Positions 18,574 to 28,457 of a stretch of DNA of 57,702 nt are shown here, piece by piece. The DNA is from Nocardioides sp. (GTDB taxonomy: Bacteria > Actinomycetota > Actinomycetes > Propionibacteriales > Nocardioidaceae). The stretch's first letter is position 1. Each line of letters opens with the position of its first letter. Both the position numbers and the translations under genes were made by a program. The notes beneath the pieces are model-generated. The model saw nothing but the letters and a program-made list of their open reading frames with translations, made no database searches and was not told the DNA's origin. The DNA lies in assembly GCF_025964975.1 (NCBI RefSeq), contig NZ_JAOPXV010000226.1:1-57702 (forward strand). The letters run 5' to 3'.

Positions 18574-19839
18574 GTGGACTACGACTTCGCGACGCTCGAC
18601 TTCTCCGACGACTCCGAGGCGGCACGCGCGCGCATCAGCGGCTGGCTGGGCGCGGTGCAGCGCGGCTTCCACAGCGGGCGGCCGGACGCGGAGTTCGAGA
18701 AGAACTGGCTGGCCCACGTAGCGGCCGACGGGGTCGTCTGCCGCGGAGCATGGTTGCCGCCGGACGCCTTCGGCGCCGGGCCGGTGCCGGTCGCCACCTT
18801 CGCGAGCTTCGACAAGACCCTCAACGCCGGGCACGAACTGCTCCCGCTGCGCATGGTCACCGACGTCACCGCCAGCCCCGCCCACCGTCGCCGTGGCCTC
18901 GTGCGGCGACTGATGGAGGACGACCTCGCCGACGCGGCCGCCGCCGGGATCCCGGTGGTTGCCCTGACCGCCTCCGAGGCGACGATCTACGGCCGTTGGG
19001 GCTTCGGCGCCGCCACCTTCGCCCAGAAGGTGGAGGTGGACACCGGTCCCCGCTTCGGACTGCGCGACTTCACCGACCCGGGACGGGTGGAGCTGATCGA
19101 GCCGCCGGAATCGTGGGAGATCATCAAGGACGTCTTCGACCGCTTCCACGCCGTCACCCGGGGGTCGGTGGACTGGCCGCAGTTCTACGAGACCCTGCAC
19201 ACCGGCGCCTACAACTTCGATGACGGTGGGCCCGACAAGAAGCTCCGCGGCGCCGTCCACCTCGACGCCGACGGAGCCGTGGACGGGTTCGCCCTCTACA
19301 AGTCGGAGGGCAGCGGCGACGACCGCAAGATCGAGGTCGCCGAGATGGCCGCGCTGACCACCGCCGCCGGCCTCGCGCTGTGGGAGTTCCTGGGTGGGAT
19401 CGACATGGTGAAGAAGGTGACCTTCGGCCTCGCCGACCCCGACGACCCGCTCCGCTGGGCCCTGACCGACATCAATGCCGTCACCTACAAGGCCATCGAG
19501 GAGTTCCTCTGGGTGCGCATCCTCGACGTCGAGACCGCGCTTGCGGCGCGTCCCTGGTCGGCCGACGGCCAGGTGGTGCTCGCAGTGGACGACACGCAGG
19601 GGTACGCCGCCGGGCACTTCCGCATCGTGAGCGAACAGGGCCGGGCGAAGGTCACCCGCACCGACGACCCCGCCGAGATCACGCTCGACGCCGAGACCCT
19701 CGGCTCGCTCTACCTCGGAGGCGCCAACGCGTCGGCTCTCAACCGAGCCGGCCGGCTCCACGGGAACGAGTCCGCGGTCGCCCGGTTCGCGCAGATGGCC
19801 GACCTGGCCGTGCCGCCGTACAACATTACCGGGTTCTAG
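18574..19839 (+). CDS. GNAT family N-acetyltransferase (Eis-like)
   Basis: VTDVTASPAHRRRGLVRRLMEDDLADAAAAGIPVVALTASEATIYGRWGFGAAT; ~420 aa two-domain architecture. Confidence 0.88.
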   Translation: MDYDFATLDFSDDSEAARARISGWLGAVQRGFHSGRPDAEFEKNWLAHVAADGVVCRGAWLPPDAFGAGPVPVATFASFDKTLNAGHELLPLRMVTDVTASPAHRRRGLVRRLMEDDLADAAAAGIPVVALTASEATIYGRWGFGAATFAQKVEVDTGPRFGLRDFTDPGRVELIEPPESWEIIKDVFDRFHAVTRGSVDWPQFYETLHTGAYNFDDGGPDKKLRGAVHLDADGAVDGFALYKSEGSGDDRKIEVAEMAALTTAAGLALWEFLGGIDMVKKVTFGLADPDDPLRWALTDINAVTYKAIEEFLWVRILDVETALAARPWSADGQVVLAVDDTQGYAAGHFRIVSEQGRAKVTRTDDPAEITLDAETLGSLYLGGANASALNRAGRLHGNESAVARFAQMADLAVPPYNITGF

Positions 19840-19852
19840 GCCGAGCGACGGC

Positions 19853-20119
19853 TCAGTCGCGGTCCTCGCGGGCGTTGCGCTGTTCGAAGGCCGCCGTGGC
19901 GCGGGCCGCTCTCTCCTCGACGCGGCGGGCGAAGGCGTCCCGCTGGCGGTTGAGCAGGAAGTAGGAGACCACCCCGGAGATGGCGAAGCCGACCACGAAG
20001 ACAGGGAGGCGCGGGACGTCGCGGCTGCCGATGATGAGCGACCAGATGAGCATCACGGTGATCACGCTGGCCACGAAGACCAGGACGCGCAGGCCCGTGT
20101 AGACGGCGAATTCCTTCAC
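19853..20119 (-). CDS. DUF4229 family membrane protein
   Basis: MKEFAVYTGLRVLVFVASVITVMLIWSLIIG...VSYFLLNRQRDAFARRVEERAA; two TM segments. Confidence 0.7.
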   Translation of the reverse strand: MKEFAVYTGLRVLVFVASVITVMLIWSLIIGSRDVPRLPVFVVGFAISGVVSYFLLNRQRDAFARRVEERAARATAAFEQRNAREDRD

Positions 20120-21043
20120 TTACGACACCTCCGTGGTCGTGGAGTGGATGGCGGCGGGAGCCGCGTAGGAGTGCTGGCTGGTCGAGCTGAAGAAGTTGAT
20201 GCCGATGAAGTTGAACCAGAGCGTGGCGAGCCCCACCAGGGCCACGATCGCGGCGTTGCGACCCTTCCAGCCTGCGGTGGCACGGGCGTGGAGATAGGCC
20301 GCGTAGACCACCCACGTGATGAACGCCCAGACCTCCTTAGGGTCCCAGTTCCAGTAGGACGACCACGCCTCGTGCGCCCAGATCGGGCCGGTGATCAGCA
20401 CCGCGAAGGTCCACACCGGGAAGCCGAAGGCGTGCATGCGGTAGGAGATCCGGTCCAGCGACGTCAGCCCCGGCAGGCGGGCGAGATAGCCGCGCTCGGC
20501 CCTCGACCGCTCCTTGAGGAGGTAGAGCACCGAGCAGAGGCCGCCGAGGGTGAAGGCAGCGGTCGCGATCACCGCGGAGACGACGTGGATAACGAGCCAG
20601 TAGGAGTACAGCGCCTCGGTGAGAGGCGCGACCGGCTCGTAGAGCCAGAGCACCGCCAGCATCATCATCGACAGCACGAAGGCGACGACGAGCGGACCCA
20701 TCCACTCGAGCTTGAAGCGACGCAGGAAGACCAGGTAGAGCAGGCCGACGAAGAACGTCCCCGACAACGTGAACTCATACATGTTCCCCCACGGCACCCG
20801 GTTGGGGTCAGAGGCCATCCCCCGGCCGACGAGCGCGATGAGGTGCACGCCGACGGCGACGACGGTGAGGAGCACGCCGAGGCGTCCCGCCATCGCGATC
20901 CGACCGGACGTCACCTGCTGCTCGGCAGGAAGCCTGCGCAGCCCCGCCCACTGGACGAGGTGCGCCAGCAACGCGAGGAAGTAGACGACCCCGCTGGCCG
21001 CCACCGCCTGGTTGCTCAGCACTTCCCACGATGCGTCGGTCAT
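20120..21043 (-). CDS. ccsB: cytochrome c biogenesis protein CcsB/CcsA
   Basis: WGNMYEFTLSGTFF...WAHEAWSSYWNWDPKEVWAFITWVVYAAYLH (WxWD heme-handling motif); start ATG 21043. Confidence 0.93.
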   Translation of the reverse strand: MTDASWEVLSNQAVAASGVVYFLALLAHLVQWAGLRRLPAEQQVTSGRIAMAGRLGVLLTVVAVGVHLIALVGRGMASDPNRVPWGNMYEFTLSGTFFVGLLYLVFLRRFKLEWMGPLVVAFVLSMMMLAVLWLYEPVAPLTEALYSYWLVIHVVSAVIATAAFTLGGLCSVLYLLKERSRAERGYLARLPGLTSLDRISYRMHAFGFPVWTFAVLITGPIWAHEAWSSYWNWDPKEVWAFITWVVYAAYLHARATAGWKGRNAAIVALVGLATLWFNFIGINFFSSTSQHSYAAPAAIHSTTTEVS

Positions 21044-22617
21044 GGAGACACCTTTCCAGTTCCTTGAAGTGACAGCGTGATCGCGGCCAGCTCGTGCTCT
21101 CCGCGCTCCGGGTCGCCGCCGTTGCTGCGATCGAGGGCGCCCAGGTCCACGACGGTCTCCCCGTTCTCGTCGCGCCGGGTCCGCACCCACACCCGGCGGG
21201 GCCGGATGAAGAGCGAGGCGCACAGCCCGAGCAGTGCCAGGCTGACGCCGGTGAGGGCGATCAGCTTGCCGGGCGTACGGCTGATCTGGATCTTGTTCCA
21301 GCGCTCGATGCCCTCGAAGGTGACCGTGCCCAGGTCGTCGGGCAGGACGATGCTGTCGCCCTCACGCATGTCGAGGCGGAACGGCTTCCCGTCCTCCTTC
21401 AGCACCTGCTCGGCGTTGCTCTTGTCGAGCACGTAGACCGACTCACCGCCGCCACCGTCGAGCCCGAGGTCGCCGGTGTAGACGAGCATCGACAGCACGG
21501 GATCGGCCAGGTCGCCGAAGCTCGAGCGGGGCAGCCCGTCGCCGAGCGCGAAGGTCGGGTAGAACTCGCCCTCGAGGCCGATCTGGCCCGGTCGCGCGTC
21601 GGCTGCCTTCACGACCCCGAAGGACTGGAAGGTCTCGTCGACCGGGAGGAAGATCGTCGGGCCGCTGTAGGCCACGTCGCCGTTCCCGTCCCGGACGGTG
21701 ATGACCGGCGCATAGCCGTGGCCGATGAGGAAGATCTCGGTGGTCCCGATCTTCAGCGGGTGGTTGACCCTGAGGTCGTAGGACTTCACCGCCGAGCTCG
21801 GCGTCTCCTGGTAGCCGAGCGTGCTCACGAACTTGCGAGCCATCCCGGCGCGGGGGCCCTCGGTCAGCCAGTCGACCTCGAAGTCCTCGACGGTGAAGCT
21901 GAAGGGCTCCATGTCGGTGGCCGTGAACATGCTGCCGGGCACGAAGTCGTCGTACTGCGTCAGGTCGTTGGAGAACCCCTGGCCCTCCACCACGATGACG
22001 CCGCCCTTGTAGCCGAACAGCCCGCCCATCGCGAAGCCGACGAGCACGACCAGCACCGAGATGTGGAAGACGAGGTTGCCGGCCTCGCGCAGGTAGCCCT
22101 TCTCCGCCGAGACCGAGTCCTCTCCGACCACGACCCGGTAGCGGCGACGCTTCAGCTCCGCCGCCGCCCGCTCGAGCACGTCGGCACCACCGTCGTGAGT
22201 CGTGTACGCCGCATGCTCGGGCAGCCGCGAGAGGTTCCGTGGAGCCCGGGGGGGCTTCGCCCGGAGGGCCCGCCAGTAGACGCCGGTCCGCGGCACGATG
22301 CAGCCGACCAGCGAGATCATCAGCAGGATGTAGATGGCCGAGAACCAGGGCGAGTCATAGACCGAGAAGAGGCCGAGCTTCTCGTAGACCGGCGTCAGCT
22401 CCGGGTGGGCGTCCTGCCACCGGGAGACACCGATCGAGTCGACGTCCTCCTGCGGCACGATCGAGCCCGGGATGGCAGCGAGGGCGAGCAGGAGCAGCAG
22501 CACCAGAGCCGTGCGCATCGAGGTCAGCTGCCGCCACAACCAGCGACCGAGCTCGCGGGCGTTCATGTCGTTCGGCATGGGGGTGGCCTGGCGGTCACGA
22601 CCGCCGGTGTCGCTCAT
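21040..22617 (-). CDS. resB: cytochrome c biogenesis protein ResB
   Basis: MSDTGGRDRQATPMPNDMNARELGRWLWRQLTSMRTALVLLLLLALAAIPGSIVPQ...FHISVLVVLVGFAMGGLFGYKG; overlaps ccsB. Confidence 0.92.
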   Translation of the reverse strand: MSDTGGRDRQATPMPNDMNARELGRWLWRQLTSMRTALVLLLLLALAAIPGSIVPQEDVDSIGVSRWQDAHPELTPVYEKLGLFSVYDSPWFSAIYILLMISLVGCIVPRTGVYWRALRAKPPRAPRNLSRLPEHAAYTTHDGGADVLERAAAELKRRRYRVVVGEDSVSAEKGYLREAGNLVFHISVLVVLVGFAMGGLFGYKGGVIVVEGQGFSNDLTQYDDFVPGSMFTATDMEPFSFTVEDFEVDWLTEGPRAGMARKFVSTLGYQETPSSAVKSYDLRVNHPLKIGTTEIFLIGHGYAPVITVRDGNGDVAYSGPTIFLPVDETFQSFGVVKAADARPGQIGLEGEFYPTFALGDGLPRSSFGDLADPVLSMLVYTGDLGLDGGGGESVYVLDKSNAEQVLKEDGKPFRLDMREGDSIVLPDDLGTVTFEGIERWNKIQISRTPGKLIALTGVSLALLGLCASLFIRPRRVWVRTRRDENGETVVDLGALDRSNGGDPERGEHELAAITLSLQGTGKVSP

Positions 22618-23369
22618 ACGGGCGGCTCGAAGCCGGTGATCAGGCGGACCTGCAGCCACTGCACGACCACGTCCCAGGCGCCGGTGACCAGCAGGACACC
22701 CACCAGCACGAGCATCAGGCCGCCGATCCGGGTCACCCACTGCTGGTGGCGACGCACCGCGGCGAAGGCGGACAACGCACGCCGATAGGCAAGGGCCGCA
22801 ACGATGAAGGGCACACCGAGGCCGACCGCGTAGACCGCGGACAGGAGAGCGCCCCGGGACGCCGTTGCCTCGTTCGCCGAGAGGGAGAAGATGACCGCCA
22901 ACGTGGGCCCCACGCACGGGATCCAGCCGAGCCCGAAGAGGAACCCCAGCAACGGGGCGGCGGCGAGTCCGACCGCCGGCACCCGGTGGAAGCGGACGTC
23001 GCGCTGCAGCAGCGGGACGAGGCCGACGAACGCCAGGCCCATCACGATCACGAAGACACCCAGCACGACGTTGAGCTCGCGCACGTTGGCGTTGAGCCAG
23101 AGACCGAACTGCCCGGTGATGGCCCCCAGGGCCACGAACACCACGGCGAAGCCGAGCACGAAGAGCATCGACCCGGCAAGCAGCCGTCCGCGCCCGTGTC
23201 GGCCCTCGGCGAGGTCGACGCCGGAGATCCCGGTGGCGTAGGACAGGTAGCCGGGAAGCAGCGGGATCACGCACGGCGAGAAGAAGGAGACCAGGCCGGC
23301 GATCAGGGCCACGGGGAGCGCAAGGACGAGCGACCCGGAGCTCGCGGTCTGCTGGAACCACTCACCCAC
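22614..23369 (-). CDS. ccdA: cytochrome c biogenesis protein CcdA
   Basis: LIAGLVSFFSPCVIPLLPGYLSYATG and LGWIPCVGPTLAVIFSLS. Confidence 0.94.
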   Translation of the reverse strand: MGEWFQQTASSGSLVLALPVALIAGLVSFFSPCVIPLLPGYLSYATGISGVDLAEGRHGRGRLLAGSMLFVLGFAVVFVALGAITGQFGLWLNANVRELNVVLGVFVIVMGLAFVGLVPLLQRDVRFHRVPAVGLAAAPLLGFLFGLGWIPCVGPTLAVIFSLSANEATASRGALLSAVYAVGLGVPFIVAALAYRRALSAFAAVRRHQQWVTRIGGLMLVLVGVLLVTGAWDVVVQWLQVRLITGFEPPV

Positions 23370-23946
23370 TGGACTGACCGGCTGTCTCCTCGGCGATCTC
23401 CTCGACGATGTCCACCAAGGTCGTCACCGACGGCACCGGGCCGAAGATCGCGGCGGCGATGCGCCCCTCGGCGTCGAGGACGAACGTCGTGGGGGGCGAC
23501 CTGACCGGCATGACCTCGGAGAAGGTGAGCAGCGCCTGGCTGTCGGGGTCGTAGATCGACGGGTAGGGGACGTCGTTGGTGCGGACGAAGGCGAGCGCGT
23601 TCGCGACCGATGCGTCCCGAATGTTGATGCCGACGAAGTCGGCCACGCCGGACGTCAGCTCCGCCGCGGCGACCAGGTCGGGCTGCTCCGCGCGGCACGG
23701 CGGGCACCAGGCACCCCAGACGTTGACCACGACGACGCCGCCGCGCAGCTCGGCCAAGGAGATCGCGTTGCCCTCGAGGTCGTCACCGGTCAGGTCGATC
23801 GGCTCCTCGCGGTCCCCGACAGGGATCTGGGTCACGGTGGCGTCGTTGGAGATGTAGCCCTTGTCACCCGTGCCCTCCAGGGACGAGCACGCGCTCGTGG
23901 TGAGCGCGACAAGGGCGATCAGCGCGACGACGGACCGAGCGATCAC
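23362..23946 (-). CDS. TlpA/ResA-like thiol-disulfide redoxin lipoprotein
   Basis: Lipobox-like ALTTSACSS; WGAWCPPCRAEQPDLVAAAE CxxC motif. Confidence 0.9.
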   Translation of the reverse strand: MIARSVVALIALVALTTSACSSLEGTGDKGYISNDATVTQIPVGDREEPIDLTGDDLEGNAISLAELRGGVVVVNVWGAWCPPCRAEQPDLVAAAELTSGVADFVGINIRDASVANALAFVRTNDVPYPSIYDPDSQALLTFSEVMPVRSPPTTFVLDAEGRIAAAIFGPVPSVTTLVDIVEEIAEETAGQSSG

Positions 23947-24620
23947 GGCCGGTCTTCGGGCTTTGCGCCGCCGGCCGAGAAGGGCGCGTTGCGGTCGGCG
24001 ACCGGGATCAGGTCAGCGGCCGGCTCGGAGTAGGCCACCTGGCGCAGCTTGTCGTCCTCGAAGTGGAGGGAGGTCACCGAGCACAGGGTGCACTGGCGCG
24101 ACTTCGGGTGGTGCAGGTAGGAGCGCTTCTCCAGGAACAGTCGGGTGATCCAGATCGGCAGCTGGTGGGAGACCACGACCGCTTCGTGCCCGCGCGCCTC
24201 GTCGCGGGCGTCCTCGATGGCCGCCATCATCCGGGCCGTGATCTCGTCGTAGGGCTCGCCCCAGGAGGGCTTGAGCGGGTTGTACATGTGTCGCAGCAGG
24301 CTCGGGCGCTTGACGAAGGTCATGGCGCCCTCGCTGAAGCCGATCCCCTCGAACTTGTTGGACGACTCGATCACCCGCGGCTCGATGGTCGGGGTCAACC
24401 CGCGAGCCGCGGCCAGCGGCGCGGCCGTCTCCTGGGCCCGCTCGAGAGGTGAGGTCCGCATGTGCACGATGTCGCGGCCCGCGAGGGCCTCGCCGACCCG
24501 CTCAGCCATCTTGTTGCCGAGCTCGGAGAGGTGGAAGCCGTCGCGGCGGCCGTAGAGCACGCCCGCCGGGTTGTAGACCTCACCGTGGCGCACCAGGTGG
24601 ACGATCGTCTTGTCGCTCAT
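23943..24620 (-). CDS. histidine phosphatase family protein
   Basis: [42 protein letters not shown]. Confidence 0.9.
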   Translation of the reverse strand: MSDKTIVHLVRHGEVYNPAGVLYGRRDGFHLSELGNKMAERVGEALAGRDIVHMRTSPLERAQETAAPLAAARGLTPTIEPRVIESSNKFEGIGFSEGAMTFVKRPSLLRHMYNPLKPSWGEPYDEITARMMAAIEDARDEARGHEAVVVSHQLPIWITRLFLEKRSYLHHPKSRQCTLCSVTSLHFEDDKLRQVAYSEPAADLIPVADRNAPFSAGGAKPEDRP

Positions 24621-25939
24621 GCTGTTCCTGTTCCTATCGCTGCGGCAGCCTTTGCTGCACCGGGCAGGGCGTCGAGAATGGCGGACAGGGCTCGGTCGTC
24701 GTGGGCGGCCGAGACGAACCACGCCTCAAAGGCCGACGGCGGGAGATAGACCCCGGCGTCGAGCATGGCGTGGAAGAAGGCGGCGTAGGCGGCCGTGTCC
24801 TGGCCGGACGCACCGGCGAAGTCGGTGACCGCGCCGTCGCGGAAGAAGACCGAGAACATCGTGCCGGCAGCTTGTACGACGTGGGGCACACCGACGGCGG
24901 TGAGTGCGTCAGCGACGGCGGACTTGATCGTCTCGGCGGTCGCTGCGAGTGCGGCGTACACCTCAGGGGTGGCCAGGCGGAGGGTGGCGAGGCCGGCGGT
25001 GGTCGCAATCGGGTTGCCGGAGAGTGTGCCTGCCTGGTAGACGGGGCCCTCGGGTGCGAGGTGCGCCATCACGTCGGCTCGACCGCCGAACGCGGCAGCC
25101 GGGAAGCCCCCGCCCATCACCTTGCCGAAGGTCATCAGGTCGGGGGTCCACCCCTCGACCGCGCCGTCGAGGCCCCAGCCGCCCTCGCGGGTGGCGCGGA
25201 AGCCGGTCATCACCTCGTCGCTGATGAACAGGGCTCCGTGGTCACGACACGTCTGGGCGAGGAACCTGTTGAAGCCCGGCCCGGGCGGGACGACGCCCAT
25301 GTTGCCGGGGGTGGCCTCGGTGATCAGGCAGGCGATGCGCGGGCCGTGCTCGGCGAAGGCAGCCGCCACGGCCTCGCGGTCGTTGAAGGGCAGCACGATG
25401 GTCTCGGCCGCCGTGCTGGCGGAGACGCCTGGCGTGCCCGGCACGGCCAGCGTGGCCAGACCCGACCCGGCGCTGGCCAGCAGCGTGTCGACGTGCCCGT
25501 GGTAGCACCCGGCGAACTTGATCACGAGGTCGCGGCCGGTGAAACCACGCGCGAGCCGGATCGCCGACATCGTGGCCTCGGTGCCGCTGGAGACGAAGCG
25601 GACCTTGTCGACGGGCGTACGCGACACGATCTCCTCCGCGAGCAGCACCTCGGGCTCGGTGGGTGTGCCGTACGACGTGCCGCGGGAGACGGCTTCGGCG
25701 ATGGCCGCCTGGACCTGCGGGTGGGCGTGACCGAGCAGCATCGGGCCCCAGGAACAGATCAGGTCGACGTATTCGTTGCCGTCCACGTCGGTGAGCCAGG
25801 CCCCCCGGGCGCTGCGGATGAAGCGCGGCGTCCCGCCGACGGCGGAGAACGCTCGGACGGGAGAGTTCACCCCACCCGGCGTCACCGCTCGGGCCCGCTC
25901 GAAGAGCGCGGCGGAACTGGTCACGGAGCGGTCGGTCAC
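24617..25939 (-). CDS. hemL: glutamate-1-semialdehyde 2,1-aminomutase
   Basis: [72 protein letters not shown] start 25939. Confidence 0.95.
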   Translation of the reverse strand: MTDRSVTSSAALFERARAVTPGGVNSPVRAFSAVGGTPRFIRSARGAWLTDVDGNEYVDLICSWGPMLLGHAHPQVQAAIAEAVSRGTSYGTPTEPEVLLAEEIVSRTPVDKVRFVSSGTEATMSAIRLARGFTGRDLVIKFAGCYHGHVDTLLASAGSGLATLAVPGTPGVSASTAAETIVLPFNDREAVAAAFAEHGPRIACLITEATPGNMGVVPPGPGFNRFLAQTCRDHGALFISDEVMTGFRATREGGWGLDGAVEGWTPDLMTFGKVMGGGFPAAAFGGRADVMAHLAPEGPVYQAGTLSGNPIATTAGLATLRLATPEVYAALAATAETIKSAVADALTAVGVPHVVQAAGTMFSVFFRDGAVTDFAGASGQDTAAYAAFFHAMLDAGVYLPPSAFEAWFVSAAHDDRALSAILDALPGAAKAAAAIGTGTA

Positions 25940-26003
25940 GCCGCCATTGTCGCCCAGCACCCAAGGACACCACGACTCGGCACCGACGCACTGGTTCGCA
26001 TCC

Positions 26004-26110
26004 GTGATCCAGGCCTCACCAAGGGGTGGGGACCCCTTGTCCCACGTCACAGGGCCACCGATGATGGGAACTTGCTCGCGCACGCGAGGCTCCGCTGTGG
26101 CCTGGATCAC
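26004..26110. other. candidate structured intergenic element: 12-bp inverted repeat enclosing two perfect hairpins
   Basis: gtgatccaggcc (26004-26015) / ggcctggatcac (26099-26110); aaggggt-gggg-acccctt (26021-26038); ctcgcg-ca-cgcgag (26075-26088). Confidence 0.45.
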
Positions 26111-26217
26111 ATCCGGGTGTCGGGTGCGTAACTCAGTGTGACAACATTCGTTGGAACCCCTGCACGGTCTTGAGGGAGATCGTGTTCGGATTCCAGCACC
26201 TCAGGGAGACCCCAGCG

Positions 26218-27441
26218 ATGTCAGCCACCACTCGACTGCACAAGGCGACCGCGATCGTGCCGCTCGCGCTTCTCTCGGCCGCTTGGAGCATCAGCCTGAC
26301 CGGGGGCGCCTCCACTGCCAGTGCGGACGAGGCAGGTGGCACCCTCCCCGACGGCAGCACCGTGCCGACCGAGGCCATCGAGGCCCCCGCCAGCGTGTCC
26401 TCCCCTGCCACCTTGGCGCCCGCCGCCCAGGGCGACACCGGCTCGATCATCGCCACCGCCTCGACCAGCGGCATCCCCTCAGCAGCTCTGGCGGCCTACC
26501 AGCGCGCCGAGGCCGTCATCAACTCCGCGGACAAGTCCTGCGAGCTGCCCTGGCAGCTGATCGCGGCCATCGGTCGCGTCGAGTCCGACCACGGTCGCTT
26601 CGGCGGCAACACGCTCAGTGACGAGGGTGTGGCCCAGCCGGGAATCTACGGCGTCGCTCTCAACGGCAAGAACAACACCCAGAACATCGCGGACACCGAC
26701 GCCGGCCTCTACGACAACGACACGGAGTACGACCGCGCGGTCGGCCCCATGCAGTTCATCCCCTCGACCTGGTCGGTCGTCGGCGTGGACGGCGACAACG
26801 ACGGCAAGCGCAACCCGCAGGACATCGACGACGCGGCCCTCGCCTCAGCGGTGTACCTCTGCTCCGGTGACGACGACCTCTCCACCGCCCAAGGTCAGCG
26901 GGCGAGCGTCTACCGCTACAACCACTCCAACGACTACGTCGACCTCGTGCTGTCGATCATGCAGGCCTACATGGACGGCGACTACACCGCGGTCGCCAAC
27001 GGCACCACGTCCGCCGGCGTCTTCCTGCCCAACCCCGCCCGCCCCACCACCGGCACGGCGAGGAACGGCGGCGGCGGCAAGGGCGGCACCAAGGCGGTCA
27101 CCACGGGCGGCACGGGTGGTACGAAGACCACCACGACCAAGACGCCGAAGCCGACGCCCACGAGCTCGTCGAACCCGACCCCCCCGGCGACCCCGTCCCC
27201 GACCCAGACGTCGGCCCCGGCGCCCACCAACAACCCGACCAACGTGCCGACGAAGGTCCCCGTCTCCAACCCCCCGACGGTGCCGATCCCCCCGGTGCCG
27301 GTGCCGACCAGCACGACGTTGCCCCCGGTGCTCACGCTCGCCGACGCGCTGGCGCAGTGCGTTGCGCAGGGCGTGATCGACAACCCGCTCACCGGCAACA
27401 ACGAGCTGAACGACTGCGCGAACAAGTTGCTCGCGCCCTGA
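26218..27441 (+). CDS. secreted lytic murein transglycosylase with Pro/Thr-rich tail
   Basis: Signal sequence MSATTRLHKATAIVPLALLSAAWSISLTGGASTASA; CELPWQLIAAIGRVESDHGRFGG; VGPMQFIPSTWSVVGVDGDNDGKRNPQDIDDAALASAVYLC. Confidence 0.9.
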   Translation: MSATTRLHKATAIVPLALLSAAWSISLTGGASTASADEAGGTLPDGSTVPTEAIEAPASVSSPATLAPAAQGDTGSIIATASTSGIPSAALAAYQRAEAVINSADKSCELPWQLIAAIGRVESDHGRFGGNTLSDEGVAQPGIYGVALNGKNNTQNIADTDAGLYDNDTEYDRAVGPMQFIPSTWSVVGVDGDNDGKRNPQDIDDAALASAVYLCSGDDDLSTAQGQRASVYRYNHSNDYVDLVLSIMQAYMDGDYTAVANGTTSAGVFLPNPARPTTGTARNGGGGKGGTKAVTTGGTGGTKTTTTKTPKPTPTSSSNPTPPATPSPTQTSAPAPTNNPTNVPTKVPVSNPPTVPIPPVPVPTSTTLPPVLTLADALAQCVAQGVIDNPLTGNNELNDCANKLLAP

Positions 27442-27449
27442 CTCAACTC

Positions 27450-28457
27450 TCAGCGAGCGAGCAGGCGGGCCGCGTCAGCAGCCCAGTAGGTGAGGATCAC
27501 GTCGGCTCCGGCTCGCCGGATCGCGGTGAGGGTTTCGAGCATCGCGGCGTCGCGGTCGATCCAGCCACGGGCAGCGGCCGCCTCCACCATGGAGTACTCA
27601 CCCGACACGTTGTAGGCCGCCACCGGCACGTCGACCGCGTCGCGCACGCGACGAACCACGTCGAGGTAGGCCAGTGCCGGCTTCACCATCACGATGTCGG
27701 CGCCCTCCGCCACGTCGAGCAGCGCCTCGCGCACGCCCTCGCGGACGTTGCCCGGGTCCTGCTGGTAGGTCCGCCGGTCGCCCTCGAGCGACGAGCCGAC
27801 TGCTTCTCGGAACGGTCCGAAGAAGGCGGAGGCATACTTCGCGGAGTAGGCCAGGATCCCGACCCGGGAGTGCTCGGCGGCATCGAGAGCCCGGCGGACC
27901 ACCGCGACCTGACCGTCCATCATCCCGCTCGGACCGACCATGTCGACGCCGGCCTCAGCCTGGGCGAGGGCCATGTCGGCGTAGGCCGCGAGCGTCTTGT
28001 CGTTGTCCACCTCGCCGTCGACGGTGAGCAACCCGCAGTGACCGTGGTCGGTGAACTCGTCGAGGCACAGGTCGCTCATCACCGTGAGGGCGTCACCCAC
28101 CTCGGCGACCGCGTCGTTGATGGCGAGGTTGAGGATGCCGGTGGGGTCGATCGCCCCGCTGCCGGTGGCGTCCTTCGACGAAGGGACGCCGAAGAGCATG
28201 ACGCCGCCCAGACCCAGCTCTGCTGCCTCGGAGACGGCTGCGCGCAAGGAGTCGCGGGTGTGCTGCACCACCCCGGGCATCGAGAGGATCGGCACCGGCT
28301 CGGAGATGTCCTCGCGGACGAAGACCGGCAGGATCAGCTGACCTGACTGCACGGTCGTCTCCCCCACGAGTCGACGCAGCGCGGGAGTCCGCCGCAGGCG
28401 ACGCGGACGGATGACCGGACCCACGACCTCCTGCGGCTCGCCCGCGCCGACGGTCAC
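27450..28457 (-). CDS. hemB: porphobilinogen synthase (delta-aminolevulinic acid dehydratase)
   Basis: RPRRLRRTPALRRLVGET; DLCLDEFTDHGHCG; VGPSGMMDGQV; MVKPALAYLDVVRRVRD. Confidence 0.95.
   Translation of the reverse strand: MTVGAGEPQEVVGPVIRPRRLRRTPALRRLVGETTVQSGQLILPVFVREDISEPVPILSMPGVVQHTRDSLRAAVSEAAELGLGGVMLFGVPSSKDATGSGAIDPTGILNLAINDAVAEVGDALTVMSDLCLDEFTDHGHCGLLTVDGEVDNDKTLAAYADMALAQAEAGVDMVGPSGMMDGQVAVVRRALDAAEHSRVGILAYSAKYASAFFGPFREAVGSSLEGDRRTYQQDPGNVREGVREALLDVAEGADIVMVKPALAYLDVVRRVRDAVDVPVAAYNVSGEYSMVEAAAARGWIDRDAAMLETLTAIRRAGADVILTYWAADAARLLAR

Noticed and set aside
26004-26110. Known c-di-AMP (ydaO-yuaA) riboswitch
   Set aside because: Considered because the downstream gene is a cell-wall hydrolase, but I could not find the conserved sequence blocks (e.g. 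GACAGC...ACCUCG); kept only as an unassigned structured element.
25940-26110. N-terminal extension of HemL ([14 protein letters not shown]...)
   Set aside because: The extension runs through the hairpin-rich intergenic region and does not resemble HemL; GTG 25939 fits the family start.
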